Shown here one piece after another: positions 1-12,637 of a stretch of DNA of 64,000 nucleotides; position 1 is the stretch's first letter, and every line of letters starts with the position of its first letter. Source of the DNA: Bilabrum cf. latius (Eukaryota > Bigyra: Bicosoecida > Bigyra > Bicosoecida); the NCBI GenBank assembly GCA_965178125.1, contig OZ237763.1, forward strand, positions 62,001 to 126,000, written 5' to 3'. The notes under the pieces are model-generated. The model ran no database searches. It was not told the origin of the DNA and saw only the letters and a list, made by a program, of their open reading frames with translations. The position numbers were made by a program, and so were the translations under genes.

Positions 1-3000
1 GGTGCTCTTGCCCGACCCGGAAGGACCCACGAGCGCGGTCTGCTTCCCCGGGGGCATGTCCAGGGTCACCCCCTGCAGCACCCTGACCTCGGGTCTGGAG
101 GGATACGCGAAGGTCACGTCCACCAGACGGAAGTGCCCCTTGTATTCGCTATCCTCGGGCACGAAGCCGTCGTGCTGCCAGGGACCAGCGGCGGCGGCCT
201 TCTCCTTCCTGACCAGCTCCTTGGCGGCCTCGGACCCGCGACCCCACCCCTTCGAGTGCGGCATGTTGCGGCCCTTGGGTGTCCGGTCGATCAGGTAGAA
301 GATGCTCTCCTTGGCTGCCTCGGCCCGCCCCTGGTCGCCCAGGAAGGACGACGCCTGCCCGGCGCCCGTGGCGGCAAAGGCCAGGGCGAAGAAGCAGCGC
401 GTGATGCTGCAAAAAAGGGAGAGTCAAGAGAAAACAAGGAAGGATGGAACAGGTAGCTCGGGGTGGGTGGCAAACACAAGTACAAGAGAGGGGCTAGCAG
501 TGGGAAGTAGCCGGCGATCAGCTCACTCTTCGAATCCCCCGATCCATCCCTTGTCCAGGAACTGTGCCCCGGCCCAGAATGCGAGTGCGTAGAAGGAGAA
601 GATGACCAGCTGGTTGGCGCCCATGGCCAGCCCCCCCGTGAGCCCCTTCTTGATCCCGATGGCGGCCTGGCCCTCCAGCTTCTGCTCGAACAGCCGCTGG
701 ATGAAGCCCTGCATGCGGAAGGACTTGACGATTCGGATGGCGGTCATGGCCTCGGTGGCGACCTGGGTGGCAGATTCCACCCCCTCCCGGCCCGCGTCCT
801 CCAGCCCCAGCTAAGCCCGCATCTGCATCTGGCCCGTGATCATGATCAGCGGCACGACTCCGATGATGACGAGTGACAGCAGCCACGTGGCGGTGAAGGC
901 GATGATGAGGCCGGCCAAGAACGTGAACATGATCTGCAGCTGCGTGCCCAGCCTCTCCCCCGAGGTCAGCCGCACCAGTGTGGCGTCCATGGCCAGTCGT
1001 GCCACCAGCCGCCCGCTCGCGTTCTCCTCCCGGTCGAAGAAGGACACGTCCTGCTCCATGATGGCCACCATCGTGGCGGCTCGTAGCCTCGTGGTGAGCC
1101 TCGAGCCCACGTAGTCGAACATAGACACCTTGATGTAGTCGGCGATGGCCGCCCCGATGGCCAGGCCGGCGAACCCCAGGGCATAATTGCGCACCCCGGT
1201 CTCCAGCTGCGAGTCCACCGGGTTGTAGTACACCGTGATCATCTCAGTCAGGATGATGGCGTAGACTGCGGGAATGAGGGGAGAGAAGGGACGGGGAGTG
1301 GCAGCAAAGGAAATGAGGTGCAGGGGTGGGGGTGGGGGCAATTCGAATCCAGCGCGAGCCTACGGTGCATTGCAGTGCGGTGCTCATCGATCTCACCGGG
1401 GAACACGGAGCCCATGCACGCGGCCGCCACGACGCCCGTCCAGAATGCGCACTGCTCGTCCTTCTGGTACTCGAGTATGCGAGATAGGTTCACGGGCGCC
1501 CTCGATGCGGTGACGAGCATGAAGAGCAACTTGGCGTCTCCGCTGGTGGAGGGCAGCACCAGCGCGCCCTCGGTCACGGCGGGCCGCAGGTCCTCGTCCC
1601 TGGCCTTGCCTGCCTTGAGCCTCTGCAGCTTCTGCTCCGCCAGCTTGGCCGCGCTGGCCGTCTCTGCGTCCTTCTTGTCTTTGCCCTTGCCCTTTCCTTT
1701 GGGGGTGCTGCCCTCGGCCTCCGCGGCCGCTGCAGCGTCTGCCTCTTCCTCGCCCGCGGCCTCCCCCCCCCCACCGTCCTTCCTCTCCTTGGCCTCCATC
1801 TCGAGGGCGGCCTGCGCGCTGGCAGAGGCTGCCTTCATGTACTTGTCCCCACTGCGGGGATGAGCCAGGTAGAGCCCCTGGGGCAGCTTGCCCTGCACCG
1901 CGGCGCGCACCGCTGCCTGGAACCCCTCCGAGTCGGGAGCGGGGAAGGGCTCCTGGCCCACGGCCTGGGCCTTGAGCGGGTGGCACTCCAGACCCGTCCA
2001 CCACCGGACGAGGTTCTCCCTCTCCGAGTCGCACATCCTGGACGTGGACCTCCACAGCGCGTCCACCTCGGGGCTGTCCGCGGTCAGGTACACCTCCCCT
2101 GAGGACCCCTCCTCGTCCTCCCGCTCCTCCATGGGCGTCTCGCGGCCGTCCACAAAGGCAGGTGACTTGCTTCTCCTCCTCTCGGCGGCCTCGGCCGTCT
2201 CGCCCTCCGGGCCCGCGTACTGCACCATGCCCTTCAGCACCTCCAGCACCTTCTCTGCTGCACTGCCGTCAGGCTGCGCGGGCAGAGCACCATCCCCGTC
2301 ACTTGTCGGCCCCTGCGGCTCCGGCTGGCCCACGCTGAGGTCCAGACCCTGACCCGCGCCCCCCGAGGCGCTGTTTTCCTTAGTCTCCTGCTCCTCGCCG
2401 TCGGTGAGGAGCACCTGGCCGGAGCTGGCCCCTGCCCCTGCTCCCGCCGCCTCGCCCTCTTCCTCTGCCTCCTCCTCGCTGTTGTCCCCCGTCTTGCGCA
2501 GCCGCTGCTGGTCGTACAGCCGGCGGTACACGCCCGGCGCGTCCTCCGCGGGGTCCATGAGCTCGGCATGCGTGCCCGACTCGATCAGCCTGCCCCCGTC
2601 AAGCACCACGATGCGGTCGGCCCGGGTCACGGTGGACAGCCGATGCGCGATCACGAGGCAAGTGAGCCCCTGCTGGGTACCGCCTCCCGTCTGCTCCTTG
2701 TTCCCTGCAGCGGATCCCGCCTTGGTGTTCCCTGCGATGAGCTCGTCGATGGCGGCCTGCACCACCCTCTCGCTGTTGGTGTCCAGCGCGCTCGTGGCCT
2801 CGTCCAGGCACAGCACGGGGGCCTTGCGCATGAGCGCACGCGCGATGGACAGCCGCTGCCGCTGGCCCCCGCTCACCTGCCCGCCCCTCTCCCCCACCCT
2901 CGTGGCGAACCCGCGCCGCATGTCCTCCACGAACTCCCTCGCGTTGCCCTCGTGGGCCGCACCCCGGAGCCGCTCCACCACGGCACGCAGGCGATCGGGG

Positions 3001-4588
3001 AGGTCGGCCGTGGGGTCCCCCTCGGGGGCAGGGGACCGCGCCCGGGCCGCCCCGGCGCTAGCCCTCGAAGCAGACCTCAGCAACCTCCTCTGGTTGGCCT
3101 CCTGCGCCAGGGCGCCCACCACCCTCTGCATGTCGGCGTCGGAGGGACGCTCGTCGGCGCGCATGCCCATGAGGATGTTCTCACACACGGAGGAGGAAAA
3201 CAGAGCGCTGTCCTGGGACACCAGGGCCATTTGTTCCCTGAGCCAGGCCACGTCCAGCTCCTTGACGTCCCTCCCGTCCAGCAGCACCTTCCCCTCGTCT
3301 GGGTCGTAGAACCGCATGGCCAGCTGGATGATGGTGCTCTTGCCCGACCCGGAGGGACCCACCAGGGCCACGGTCTGCCCCGGCTCGATCTTCAGGTTGA
3401 AGCGCTTCAGCACCGGCACGTCGGGCCTCGAAGGGTACGCGAAGGTCACGTTGCGGAACTCAATGGCGCCGCGCGCGGGCTGGCCGGGGACGGCGCCGTT
3501 GGGCTTGTCGTCGTCGGGTCTCTCGATCTTGGGCTGCCTGTCGATGACTTGGAAGATCCTGTACGCCGCTGCCCGCGCCGACGCCAGCGTTCCCACCACG
3601 GGCGAGAAGTTACCGATGGCGAAGGACCCGATGAGAGCGGAGAAGAAGACCAGCAGCACGTCTCCGCCCGTGATGCAGTCTGCGGCGAACACGTCCGTCC
3701 TGCACTCGGGGTGGTCCTCCCTCGAGTCCACGATCAAGATGCCGCCCACGGCGCACCCCACGGCATACGCCCCGAAGATCCCGATCCACAGCCCTCCGAC
3801 GGCCATGGCAACGACAGAGGCGCCCGCCTGGCCGACCCTCTGCGCCAGGCCGATGTGCTTGGAGTACCTCGTCTGCTCCGCCACGTCACCGAGGAAGCCG
3901 TGCACGGTCCGGACCTGGGTGATGGCCTCCTGGGCGATGGACCCTCCGCGCGCATAGGCGTCCCCCTGCAGTCGAGTGAGCCTCTGCTTAGAGACCACGA
4001 GGAGACCCATGGGAATGGCCATCAGGGGCAGCATCGCGGTGATGGTCAGCGCCAGCACCCACGCCTTGGGGGTCACGGCGAAGGCCACGATATACCCGGT
4101 GAAGAAGGTCGCTGCGTGCATGGCCCCCTGACCGATTTTCTCCCCCAGCGCCTCGGCGATTCCCATGGTGTCCTCGGTGAGACGGCCCGCGACTTCTCCC
4201 GGCTCGTTCTGGTCGTACCACGCGACGTCTGCCCTCAGCTGAGCCCTGAGGTAGGCGGCCCGGATGCGCTGCAGCTGGTTGTCCTGGGCCACTGAGAGGG
4301 CGAGGTTCTGCGGGGTGAAAGGGGAGGGGCGAGGAAGTGGGGGAGGGCAACGGGGTGAATGCACATGAGAATGAAGATTGAATGCAGTACTAGGGTGTGT
4401 GCATCCGTGACAAAGATCCAGGGGGGGAGGGGGGGGGAGGGGGGGGGGGATGCGGCGCGCCTTTGTTGGGCGACATGCAACGGACGCACTGAGAAACTGC
4501 AGGTCGTTTGTTGAAAGAGGGCCCCGCCTGTCTCTCACTGAGATGGTCGCTGCTACGGCAGCTCCTACTCCCAGGTACACGAAGTTGA
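1..4588 (-). CDS. ABCB-type (P-glycoprotein-like) ABC transporter, 3' end off window
   Basis: Full-size ABC exporter of the TMD-NBD-TMD-NBD type, an ATP-driven membrane pump whose substrate cannot be inferred. Visible exons: 4539-4588, 1397-4307, 527-1265 and from 406 past the left edge; introns have GTGAG donors and GCAG acceptors. The large exon holds most of TMD1 and the first NBD with Walker [11 protein letters not shown]-loop LVSQDS, signature VSGGQRQR, Walker [12 protein letters not shown] and switch His (VIAHRLST). A long acidic/Ser-rich linker follows (about 2000-2600), then TMD2. The second Walker A is cut by the window edge. TAG at 811-813 lies in TMD2 and aligns position by position with plant ABCB proteins (MQMRA-TAG-LG versus MQMKFMQGF), so it is read as Gln. 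The 5' exon(s) encoding the N-terminus and TM1 were not found. Confidence 0.9.
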
Positions 4589-5618
4589 CTGCTACCCCAC
4601 TGCGGCGGAATTGGGTTCGTAGAAACGAATTTGCCAAGCACGGTGCGAGTGTTCGTCGCGGCGTGGCGGGCGAAATGGCCCGCAACCCCGCAAAAAATGG
4701 TACAACAGGGCTGTGGAGGCAGTGAGAGCCGAATGCCAAGCCACAAGGCATGCACACACTGAATCCAAATTACATACGCATATGCTGGATCGATCAAAGC
4801 GTGAATCGAGGTGTGGAAGCCGTGACACGCAAAAGGAGTAGCCAATCCCCGCATTTTGCGTGCAGCTCGTTCAACTCACGCGATCTGATCCGTGAGGTCG
4901 TCCGCCTAGAATCCATCGAACAAATCTCTGCGTGAATATCAAATGGAAAGCTGGCACTGGGTGAGACAGAATCACAGCAGGGCGCTACTTCTTGGGAGAA
5001 TGCAGATGCCACGTCCAAGTTGGCTTCGGGATGGTTCCCCCACATGGCTGGTACCTCCAAGCATAGCGTCTCACCGAAATAGAACAGCGAACAATGGCAT
5101 CACCGCACCCTGAGCGCACGAGAACACAAGTCCAATCACGGTTAGAAAGACATCGCAGCTGGTAGCAAACCGCCAAAGCGCGAAGCAGCCGGTCTGCTGC
5201 TGCGATTCATCCTCCTCTCCGCCGGCAGATGCTTCGTCAGAACTCTTTTTATCGTTATTACTTGGGCAGAGGAGCCGATAGCACGATACCTGAGCTAGGA
5301 TGCGCTCTTCCTCGATTCGAATCTGCGCTTGTCGGTCTGCCTCTACTTCGCGACCAGACCTTGCTTCGGTCTTTGGACCATCAGCAGGAGTTACCTAAGC
5401 CTATGTTTCATTGGTTTTGCTGGCTACTGCAGCCATTTCCTTCCGACGACGTCCACCAACGGAAGGGGAAAATGAACAAAGTAGTTGCCTTCTCGAGCAA
5501 AATGTGAAAGATGAAGAGGATGGATTCCGATTTAGTACGATGAATCGAACGGTACAATGAATTGGTGCCTCGTCGACAGCAAATCAGATAAGTTTTTGCT
5601 GCGTACGGGCGGAAAGAC
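4589..5618. other. Divergent intergenic region, ABC transporter / aldolase
   Basis: About 1 kb between the outermost recognised ABC exon (minus) and the aldolase start (plus). It should hold the missing first exon(s) of the transporter and both promoters. No reading frame here resembles the N-terminus of an ABCB protein clearly enough to call. The part nearer the aldolase is noticeably more AT-rich than the flanking exons. Confidence 0.5.
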
Positions 5619-7054
5619 ATGTCATCGTTTGCTGCTGAGCTGATTGCAACTGCTGTGAGTATTTAATTACACTGTAGAAGCAGAATATATGGTGTAAACT
5701 TCGTTTTTGTGGCGGAAACCACGTGCGAATACTCCATGTTCGGATCTAGTGTTTCTTGCGCGTCCGCTGCGCTGTGCAAGCTCCTGCGACTAGATCTTTG
5801 GTCTATGTACCCATTAATACATAAAATGGAATGATGTGGTCGTCTGACGGCCTGGGGTGCTCAGGGAGGCGATGTTGAGACGCAGATGCGCGGCAGATGG
5901 TCCACGATGTGTCGCGGTCGTGGCGCTGTCATGCGACCCTAGGGCCTTTGCAACATCGATCGCCTTCCATTCCCGTATATACGTGTGTAACCGTACCATT
6001 TGACCCGTTTGTATCGCAGAACGCCCTCGTGGCACCCGGCAAGGGCATCCTCGCGTCGGATGAGAGCACTGGCACCATTGGGAAGCGCTTCGCCCCCATC
6101 GGCGTGGAGAACACCGAGGACAACCGCCGCAAGTACCGCGAGCTGCTTTACTCCACCAAGGGCCTGGGCGAGTACATCAGCGGCGCCATCATGTTCGAGG
6201 AGACGCTCTTCCAGAACGCCGCCGACGGCACTCCGTTCGTGGACATGTGCAAGGCCCAGGGCATCATCCCCGGCATCAAGGTAGACAAGGGCGTGAAGCC
6301 TCTGGCAGGCACGGACGGCGAGACTGTCACTCAGGGCATCGACGGGCTGGGCGAGCGCTGCGCCAAGTACTACGCGCAGGGCGCCCGGTTCGCCAAGTGG
6401 CGCGGTGTGATCAAGATCACCGACTCGGGGGCCCCCTCCGAGCTCGCCATCGCGGAGAACACCTCCCGGCTAGCGCGCTATGCCTCCATCTGCCAGCAGA
6501 ACGGCCTGGTCCCCATCGTGGAGCCCGAGATCCTCATGGACGGCAAGCACTCGATCGAGCGCGCCGCCGCCGTCACCGAGAAGGTCCTCGTCGCGCAGTA
6601 CAAGGCCCTCTCGGACCACCACGTGCTCCTCGAGGGCACCCTGCTGAAGCCCAACATGGTGCGACCGGGTGCCGACTCCGGTGCCAAGACGGACCCCGTG
6701 GCTGTGGGCCGGTCCACCGTGCGGGTGCTGCAGCACGCGCTGCCCGTTGCCGTGCCCGGCGTGGTGTTCCTGTCGGGCGGCATGTCCGAGGAGGACGCCA
6801 CCGTGTGCCTGGACGCGATGAACAAGGTCGAGGCCAAGAAGCCGTGGAGCCTCACCTTTTCGTACGGGCGGGCCCTGCAGGCCTCGGTGCTCAAGGCGTG
6901 GGGAGGCAAGGACGAGAACATCAAGGCCGCGCAGGACGCGCTCACCGTGCGCGCCAAGGCCAATGGAGAGGCTTGCGAGGGCAAGTACGGCGGCGGTGCT
7001 GCTGCCGGAGGAGCCGCCTCCGAGAGCCTGCACGTGAGCGGGTACGTGTACTGA
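5619..7054 (+). CDS. Fructose-bisphosphate aldolase, class I
   Basis: Schiff-base aldolase of glycolysis/gluconeogenesis: cleaves fructose-1,6-bisphosphate to DHAP and glyceraldehyde-3-phosphate. Two exons, 5619-5654 and 6020-7054 (356 aa). Exon 1 encodes [12 protein letters not shown] and ends at GTGAGT; exon 2 follows ATCGCAG and continues [17 protein letters not shown], reproducing the family N-terminus exactly, which fixes the start. The class I active-site segment [12 protein letters not shown] carries the Schiff-base Lys. The C-terminus [11 protein letters not shown] ends in the usual Tyr. No plastid or mitochondrial presequence is evident, so probably cytosolic. No in-frame TAG, consistent with a highly expressed gene; stop TGA. 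Confidence 0.97.
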
Positions 7055-7442
7055 GTTCCGGCGGGAAGCTTCGCGGCGGCGCCTGCGCCTGTGCCTCCTC
7101 GCGGTTGCCTGTAGGTTTTGTCATTGCTCTGAATAGGGATATAGAATACAGCTGGGAACAATAGCTCAGCCTCGCTATGTGGCCGCGTCCAGCAATCGCA
7201 ACCGGCGGATAAGATAAAGTAGGACTCAAACTTCGCATCGGACAAACTCAATACATAGTTAACACACGGACAGTCTTGCAATAATACATGGCAATACCGT
7301 CCCGGCACGGTGCACGTGATGGCAGAGCACCGAATCCATCCGAGAATTCAGTGCCGTTCAGGCCGAATCCATCGCAATACCAGTGGGTCCTCCTGGCCCT
7401 GCGCCTGCAATCGAAGCACCGCAGGACCACAGGCCCCGGATA
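7055..7442. other. Convergent intergenic region, aldolase / lipase
   Basis: Holds the 3' ends of two converging genes. No additional gene, RNA or repeat recognised. Confidence 0.5.
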
Positions 7443-10400
7443 TCACTTCTTACGAGCCAGCACCTCGACGAGCTGCGGTCGACGGACCCCGGCGGTCCAC
7501 CCGTCCAACCGCCGCAGCTCGTCAGGCGCCCCTTGCTCGTCGCAGAGCCGATCCAGCGAGGACTCTATGGACGCCACGAGATGGTCCGCGACCATGGACT
7601 CGCACACGGGTACTCTCCGCATGGTTGGGGCCATCCTACCCACGGCCCTCAGCCAGAGCCCCTCCCTCTCCCCGGGCACTCCCGCCGACACCCCCCCCAC
7701 AGCGGAGAGCCCCTTGGTGCTGTCTGCCCAGCTCAGCCTGCTCCGCTCGTCGTCCTGCCTCCCCTTTACTTCCCCTTGTTCCCCAGCAGCAGCAGGGTCT
7801 GGCTCCCGCTCCCAGGTGTATCCCAGCTGCATGATCACCCCAGGCACCGTGTACATCCATCGGTCCAGCGACTGGGCCCGGCGCATTGACACGGCACCGG
7901 TTATGGCACCGCTTGCAACCGATGCAGCAGCAGCAGCAGCAGCAGATCTGCCAACCGCCTCTCTGTCGCTGTCGCTGTCCCTCTCCCGCGCGATCTCGGC
8001 CGCTGCATCATCAGCCGCAGCCGTCGGGGATCGAATCCACGCCGATCTGGTCTTTCCCCCTGTTCCCTATCCCCTGCCTGTTCCCTGCTCAGGCCCTCCC
8101 GCTGTTCCCCCCACCCTGTGGATCCTGTGTTCCCCCCTCCACAGCTCCTGCGAGTGCACTGCGCAGTCCAGTCGCTGCAGGGCCTCCGCACGGCCGGCGG
8201 GATCGTCCACCGGTGGATTGGCCGACACTCCGTGTGCCCTCGGGTCAGAGGCCACGGCGTCCCGAGTCGCCGCGTGCAGGGCCAGCAGGGTCTGCCTCGG
8301 TGTGCCTGCCGTGTGACGAGTGCTCGCTCCCGGGACTGGCGCCTGCCTTTGCTTCGGGCCTGCTTGCACTGCTCCATCCGCCTCTTGTTTGGCAGGCGTC
8401 CCTCCGCCTATGCCTGGCAGCATGCCCAGCAGCCCGCCCCACCCACTCCGGAGCACGGCAGCGGCCGCTTGCCAGCTGGCAGTCGGCGCGCTGGCACCAC
8501 CGTTGTTCCCTGGCCCAGCCCCCTCCTTGGCTCCTTGCTCCTTCCCATGGTGAACCCGCCGCCCTTCCCCTTGACCTCTGCCCAGCAATCCGCCCACCGC
8601 CATCACAGCCTCGAGGGTCACCTCCAGCACCCTCGCCGCGCCCTCCGCCACGTCAGCCTGCCTGCCGTCCCCCGCCCGCACATCTCGCTGCCTGCCGTCC
8701 TCCTCCCTGTGCCCCCAGCCTTGCTCCGCGCTGCCGTTCGCGCCCCCCGAGTTGGAGAGATTGCCTTGCCGCCCCTGTGACCCGTTCCCTGCTCTGGCAC
8801 TTTGACTGCTGGAAGGATTCGGAGCTGACGAGCCCAGCGATGAAGAAGACGCCTAGGACTAGGAGAGGGAGGGGTCTGCAGAAGCAGAAGCAGAACCAGA
8901 ATCGTGGGTTCCTGCCCACGACACCAGTCGGCCCCACAGCCCTGACCTGAGGCTCGCCTGCTGGCTCTCCTTCTCCCCTCCCGCTTCGCTGCTGCCAGCT
9001 GCTGCACCTCCTGCGCTGCCGGCCGACCCAACAGCAGCGCCTGCAGCAGCTTCCACGCCCACGCCACTGCGGCTCCCACTGCCAATACCCGCAGCCTCCC
9101 AAATCCCGCGGATAGCCTGTGGGACCCGCCCCAACCGACCCAGCCCAACCCCGAGCCCCTGGCCCAGCGCAGTCGCTCGGTCATACCAGCCCACGGGCAG
9201 CACCGCAGCGGGCTGCAGCTGCGGCACCAGGGCCCCCGCCACAGCCGCCCCCACCACCCTGATCTCGCTGAGGTAGTCGATCTCCGGGTCTCGCATCACG
9301 TCCAGCTTGAGGGCAGAGATGCTCTCCAGGTGCAGACGGGGGACCATGTCAGTCCCGTGCACGAAGGACCTGACCCCGCAGTCCTCCATAGCCTGCGCCA
9401 GCGAGGGGCTAAAGAAGGCTGGAGTGGAGAAACACCACCCCTCCACCCTCTCCCGGGCCACTCCCAGGGCCCAGGGGGCATCGTGAGCCGCGAGTGCGGC
9501 TACCCCCGCGCCCATGGAGTGACCCACGAAAGAAAGGCCGTACCCCTTCAGCCCCTCGGATCGGATCAGAGGCCCCAGCACCTCCCTGTACATGCTCTCC
9601 CTCAGGGTGCGGTACATCTGCAGCGCACCTGCGTGCACCCTCCCGCCGTGCCACGGCTCCGGCCTTGCAGCGATGGTGGCCACGCACTCCATGAGCGACC
9701 ACATGCCACGGATGACCACCACCACCTTCTTCCGGGAGTGGTCCAGCAGCACGAAGCTGCAGGGCCTGAGGTCATGCAGCGACCCACCGAAATCGCTCCA
9801 CACCAGCTCCACCGGACCGTGGGCGGGAGCAACCCCCTAGCCGCTACCGTTGCTAGCACGCGTGCCGTCCTCGCTCTAGACTCTTTTCAACCTGTCCCTC
9901 GCTCGGGCTGTCTGATCCTCCAGAAGCTCGGCAGGGTCTCCAAACCGTCGCACGCCAGCCCCCTTCTTTCCGTGCGGATCACGCAACCCCCTTGCGTCGT
10001 ACGGTCCCGTGGGCACCCTGCAGTTCTCTTTTACGGCCCGCCGCACCCCTGCCTCCCCCTCTTCGTACGAGGCCCCAGCCAGCGCCAGCCAGTGCCTCAG
10101 CTCCGAGACGTCCTCCCAGCCGAGCCCACCCACCGGGTCGAAGGCGAGAGGGAGAGGGAGTGGGAGAGAGAGGGGCGAGGTGAGCGCACCTCCGGTCTTA
10201 GGGAGTTGCTTCGCACCACTGGACTCGGAGTCTCTTTCTTGCCTGGCCCTATCCGCCGCTTGTTCCCTGAATGAAGCGAGGGCACCAGCGGGAGAGCCAC
10301 CAATCCACGAGAGGCCGTGGGCCGTGGATTCTCCTGCCGGTGCTCTCGAGTGGACAGGTAGGCCTGATCCAGCTCCCGCTTGGTCTCGCCGTGCTTCCGA

Positions 10401-11263
10401 CTCTGGCCACTCGCCATCCTCAGGCAGCTTCACCAGCCCCATGGTGACCCACGGCGACTCACTCACGATGGGCGGTGCCAGAGGCGGCCTTCCCCGCTCC
10501 CTCCTGGCCCGTTGTTCCCCCGTCCTGTGCCTCACCCACACCGTGGCACCGAGGAAGAGCAGCACGTCCTCCGCAGTGAACATACCGTCCTCCGTGCGTG
10601 CCAGGTCCAGGACGGTGCGGAGGACCAGTCGGGCGGAGGGGGGCAGCATGGGCACCACCGTGCGATGCATCAGGGCGGCCACGCGGGTCCATCGGTCCAG
10701 GGCCGCAGCGGCGGCGGCGGCATCAGCATCTGTGGATGTGGCAACACCGGCCGCTGCGTCAGCGCTGGAGAGGGACGCGTGGGATTGCGCGGCGCCCCTC
10801 GGTGCGGAACTACCGTGGTACTTCCCAAGTTTGCCGGTCTGATCGTCCCAGGGCAAAGCGCTAATACTATCTTTGCTTTGCTGGCTGTTTGCACGCCGCT
10901 GAGGGCGATCTCTGGCGGCGCCGGGGCCAGCGGGTGGCTCTCCGCCAGATCCGCGCAGCTTGCGGTTGCCCTGATGACGATTGCTTATATTTGAAACTTT
11001 TCGATGCCTGGGGAGCCTTCCGGGGCCATCTGCTGGTGCCGGTGGTGCATGGTTCGCTGTGCCGCTTCGCGAGGTAGTCCAAGCATCCAACAGGCCTTTT
11101 CCGCGTTCCCCACGTCGCCAAGCCTCCCGAAGTTCTTGCACTGCATCTGAGATCCCGTGTGGATCGTGCAACCGCGGGACATGCTGGGGATGCTACTCCC
11201 TGCTGTCAGATGGCCGGCTAGTATAGATCTACCGCCTCCACCAACCCTTTCGAGCACGGCGTT
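7443..11263 (-). CDS. Class-3 (sn1-specific diacylglycerol-type) lipase, long form
   Basis: Alpha/beta-hydrolase of the lipase class 3 / DAG lipase family, hydrolysing acyl ester bonds of diacylglycerol-like lipids. Core between about 9800 and 9250: CSFVLLDHSRKKVVVVIRG, then the nucleophile elbow GHSMGAG (catalytic Ser), then DMVPRL with a candidate catalytic Asp. A C-terminal segment near 7890-7450 (YTVPGVIMQLG, MVADHLVASIE) matches the tail usual in DAG lipases; the middle is a long low-complexity insert. One frame runs from an acceptor CGCAG at 11264-11268 to TGA at 7443-7445, interrupted only by TAG at 11229, 11193, 9876, 9837, 8859, 8853 and 8067, all read as Gln. The 5' exon(s) and start codon are unresolved. 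About 1270 codons, longer than most family members. Confidence 0.85.
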
Positions 11264-12637
11264 CTGCGCATGTAAAACAGAAGGAAAGATTGATAATGTA
11301 AGGGTTGAATGCTGCATGCTTATTGCAGTTGCTTGCATGGGGCTAGCTGATGGTAAACGTGTCACTGGCAGTTCGTGAAGCACTGTGGCACTGCCAGTGG
11401 CAGACCGAATACTAGCATTCATCATCGAGTGGTTTAAGCTATATGCAAGGAAACTACTCACCGGAATGGCACTAGGACTTCAAATTGCCTCTAACAACAC
11501 CAAAACTAAATCTATGCAAGAAACGGCTACGGGTCAAAGGGCCTGAATACCTCGCAGCTACGCCTCTCCTTCTGACTGCTTCATGGAATCCCACACGTAA
11601 AAGCGAACTGGCGCTGTGTAATTGGGATGGCATGCCAATCGGCACGAAAAGCCTGCGGTGCGCATGATCTTGGCAGGCTAGTTTTGATCTCCATCTTCAT
11701 TAATTGCAGTGAAGAAAGCACAGCGTGGTGCAGCACCGTATATCTTGAGGGGCTGCGCATTCACATTCGCTGAACACAGCAGTGGTCACTAAGTGAACAA
11801 TGGAGATGTGCTCTAATCCCGGCGAGTGTGGCTTGATGCGTTACCCTCTGCGTATGCGGCACCTGCCCACCGCTGCCGCGTCTGCCAGTGGCGACATTGT
11901 CAGTGCCGCCTCGTTGCCCCTCGTCTGTTTGCTATCACCGGGATACTTTCACCTGGATTGCTGCTCCTGGAAGTATGGCCCCCTCCACCTCCCAGTGCCA
12001 GGGTAGTCCTCACGCGCGCTCCTGCTGCTGGCGCTCCTGCTGCTCCTGCTGCCAGTGCTCCTGCTGCTGCTCCCGACCAGGTCCTGACGCGTGCTGATTC
12101 GAATCTTGACTGGCGCCGACCTCCAAACGCGGCCAGAACGGCGCTTTAGTGTTGCGTGCAGAAACTGAACCGCCCGCTGGTACCCCGCTCGCTCTCCCGC
12201 CGAAACGCAAGGTGCCAGACTGGCAATGCCAGTGGCGAACATTCGTGAAACCCTATACCACTCGGCAGATATTTCAGGGCGCCCCAGTAGGCGGGGAAGA
12301 GAATGCAGCGATACGCAAGACTAGGTAGAGTGTTGAAGTCATCGCTTTTGTCTGCTGATGTCTGCAAGCGCTGCCTTTCGTAGCGAGCCGCTATCTGTGC
12401 CGTGACAGATTCTAGGCTTCCAGTTCTGAATTCGCGTGCAAGCCCTACGTTTGCTCATCGTATGCTTGGAGTAAGGTACATGGGAATCATGGACTCTGTC
12501 TCCGGGTACATGCAATCATCATAGGCAAAGGCATCTGCAGACAAGCAGAGTGAGGGCACCACGTTGACTGCATGCCGGCCTCTCACTTCAGCAGGCCATT
12601 CAGCACTAGTCTGTAACTGATGTACTTTTTATCGCAG
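11264..12637. other. Intergenic region with no recognised gene
   Basis: Should contain 5' exon(s) of the lipase (minus) and probably a short first exon of the SRP54-like gene (plus); neither could be identified. Contains several copies of a CACTGCCAGTG-like word (for example 11386-11403 and 12205-12235) that recurs elsewhere in the window. Confidence 0.4.

Noticed and set aside
1318-4295. Long plus-strand frames opposite the ABC transporter and other minus-strand genes
   Set aside because: Antisense shadows expected in GC-rich coding sequence; no family motifs.
7921-7945. CAG run as a CRISPR or tandem-repeat element
   Set aside because: A short trinucleotide run encoding poly-Ala in the lipase tail; no spacers.
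10985-11461. Alternative minus-strand frame at the 5' end of the lipase as a separate gene
   Set aside because: No motif or splice structure supports it, and it overlaps the lipase frame; left as an unresolved 5' end.
11949-12367. Minus-strand frames in the intergenic region upstream of the SRP54-like gene
   Set aside because: Low-complexity Ser/Arg translation, no conserved motif, no convincing splice sites.
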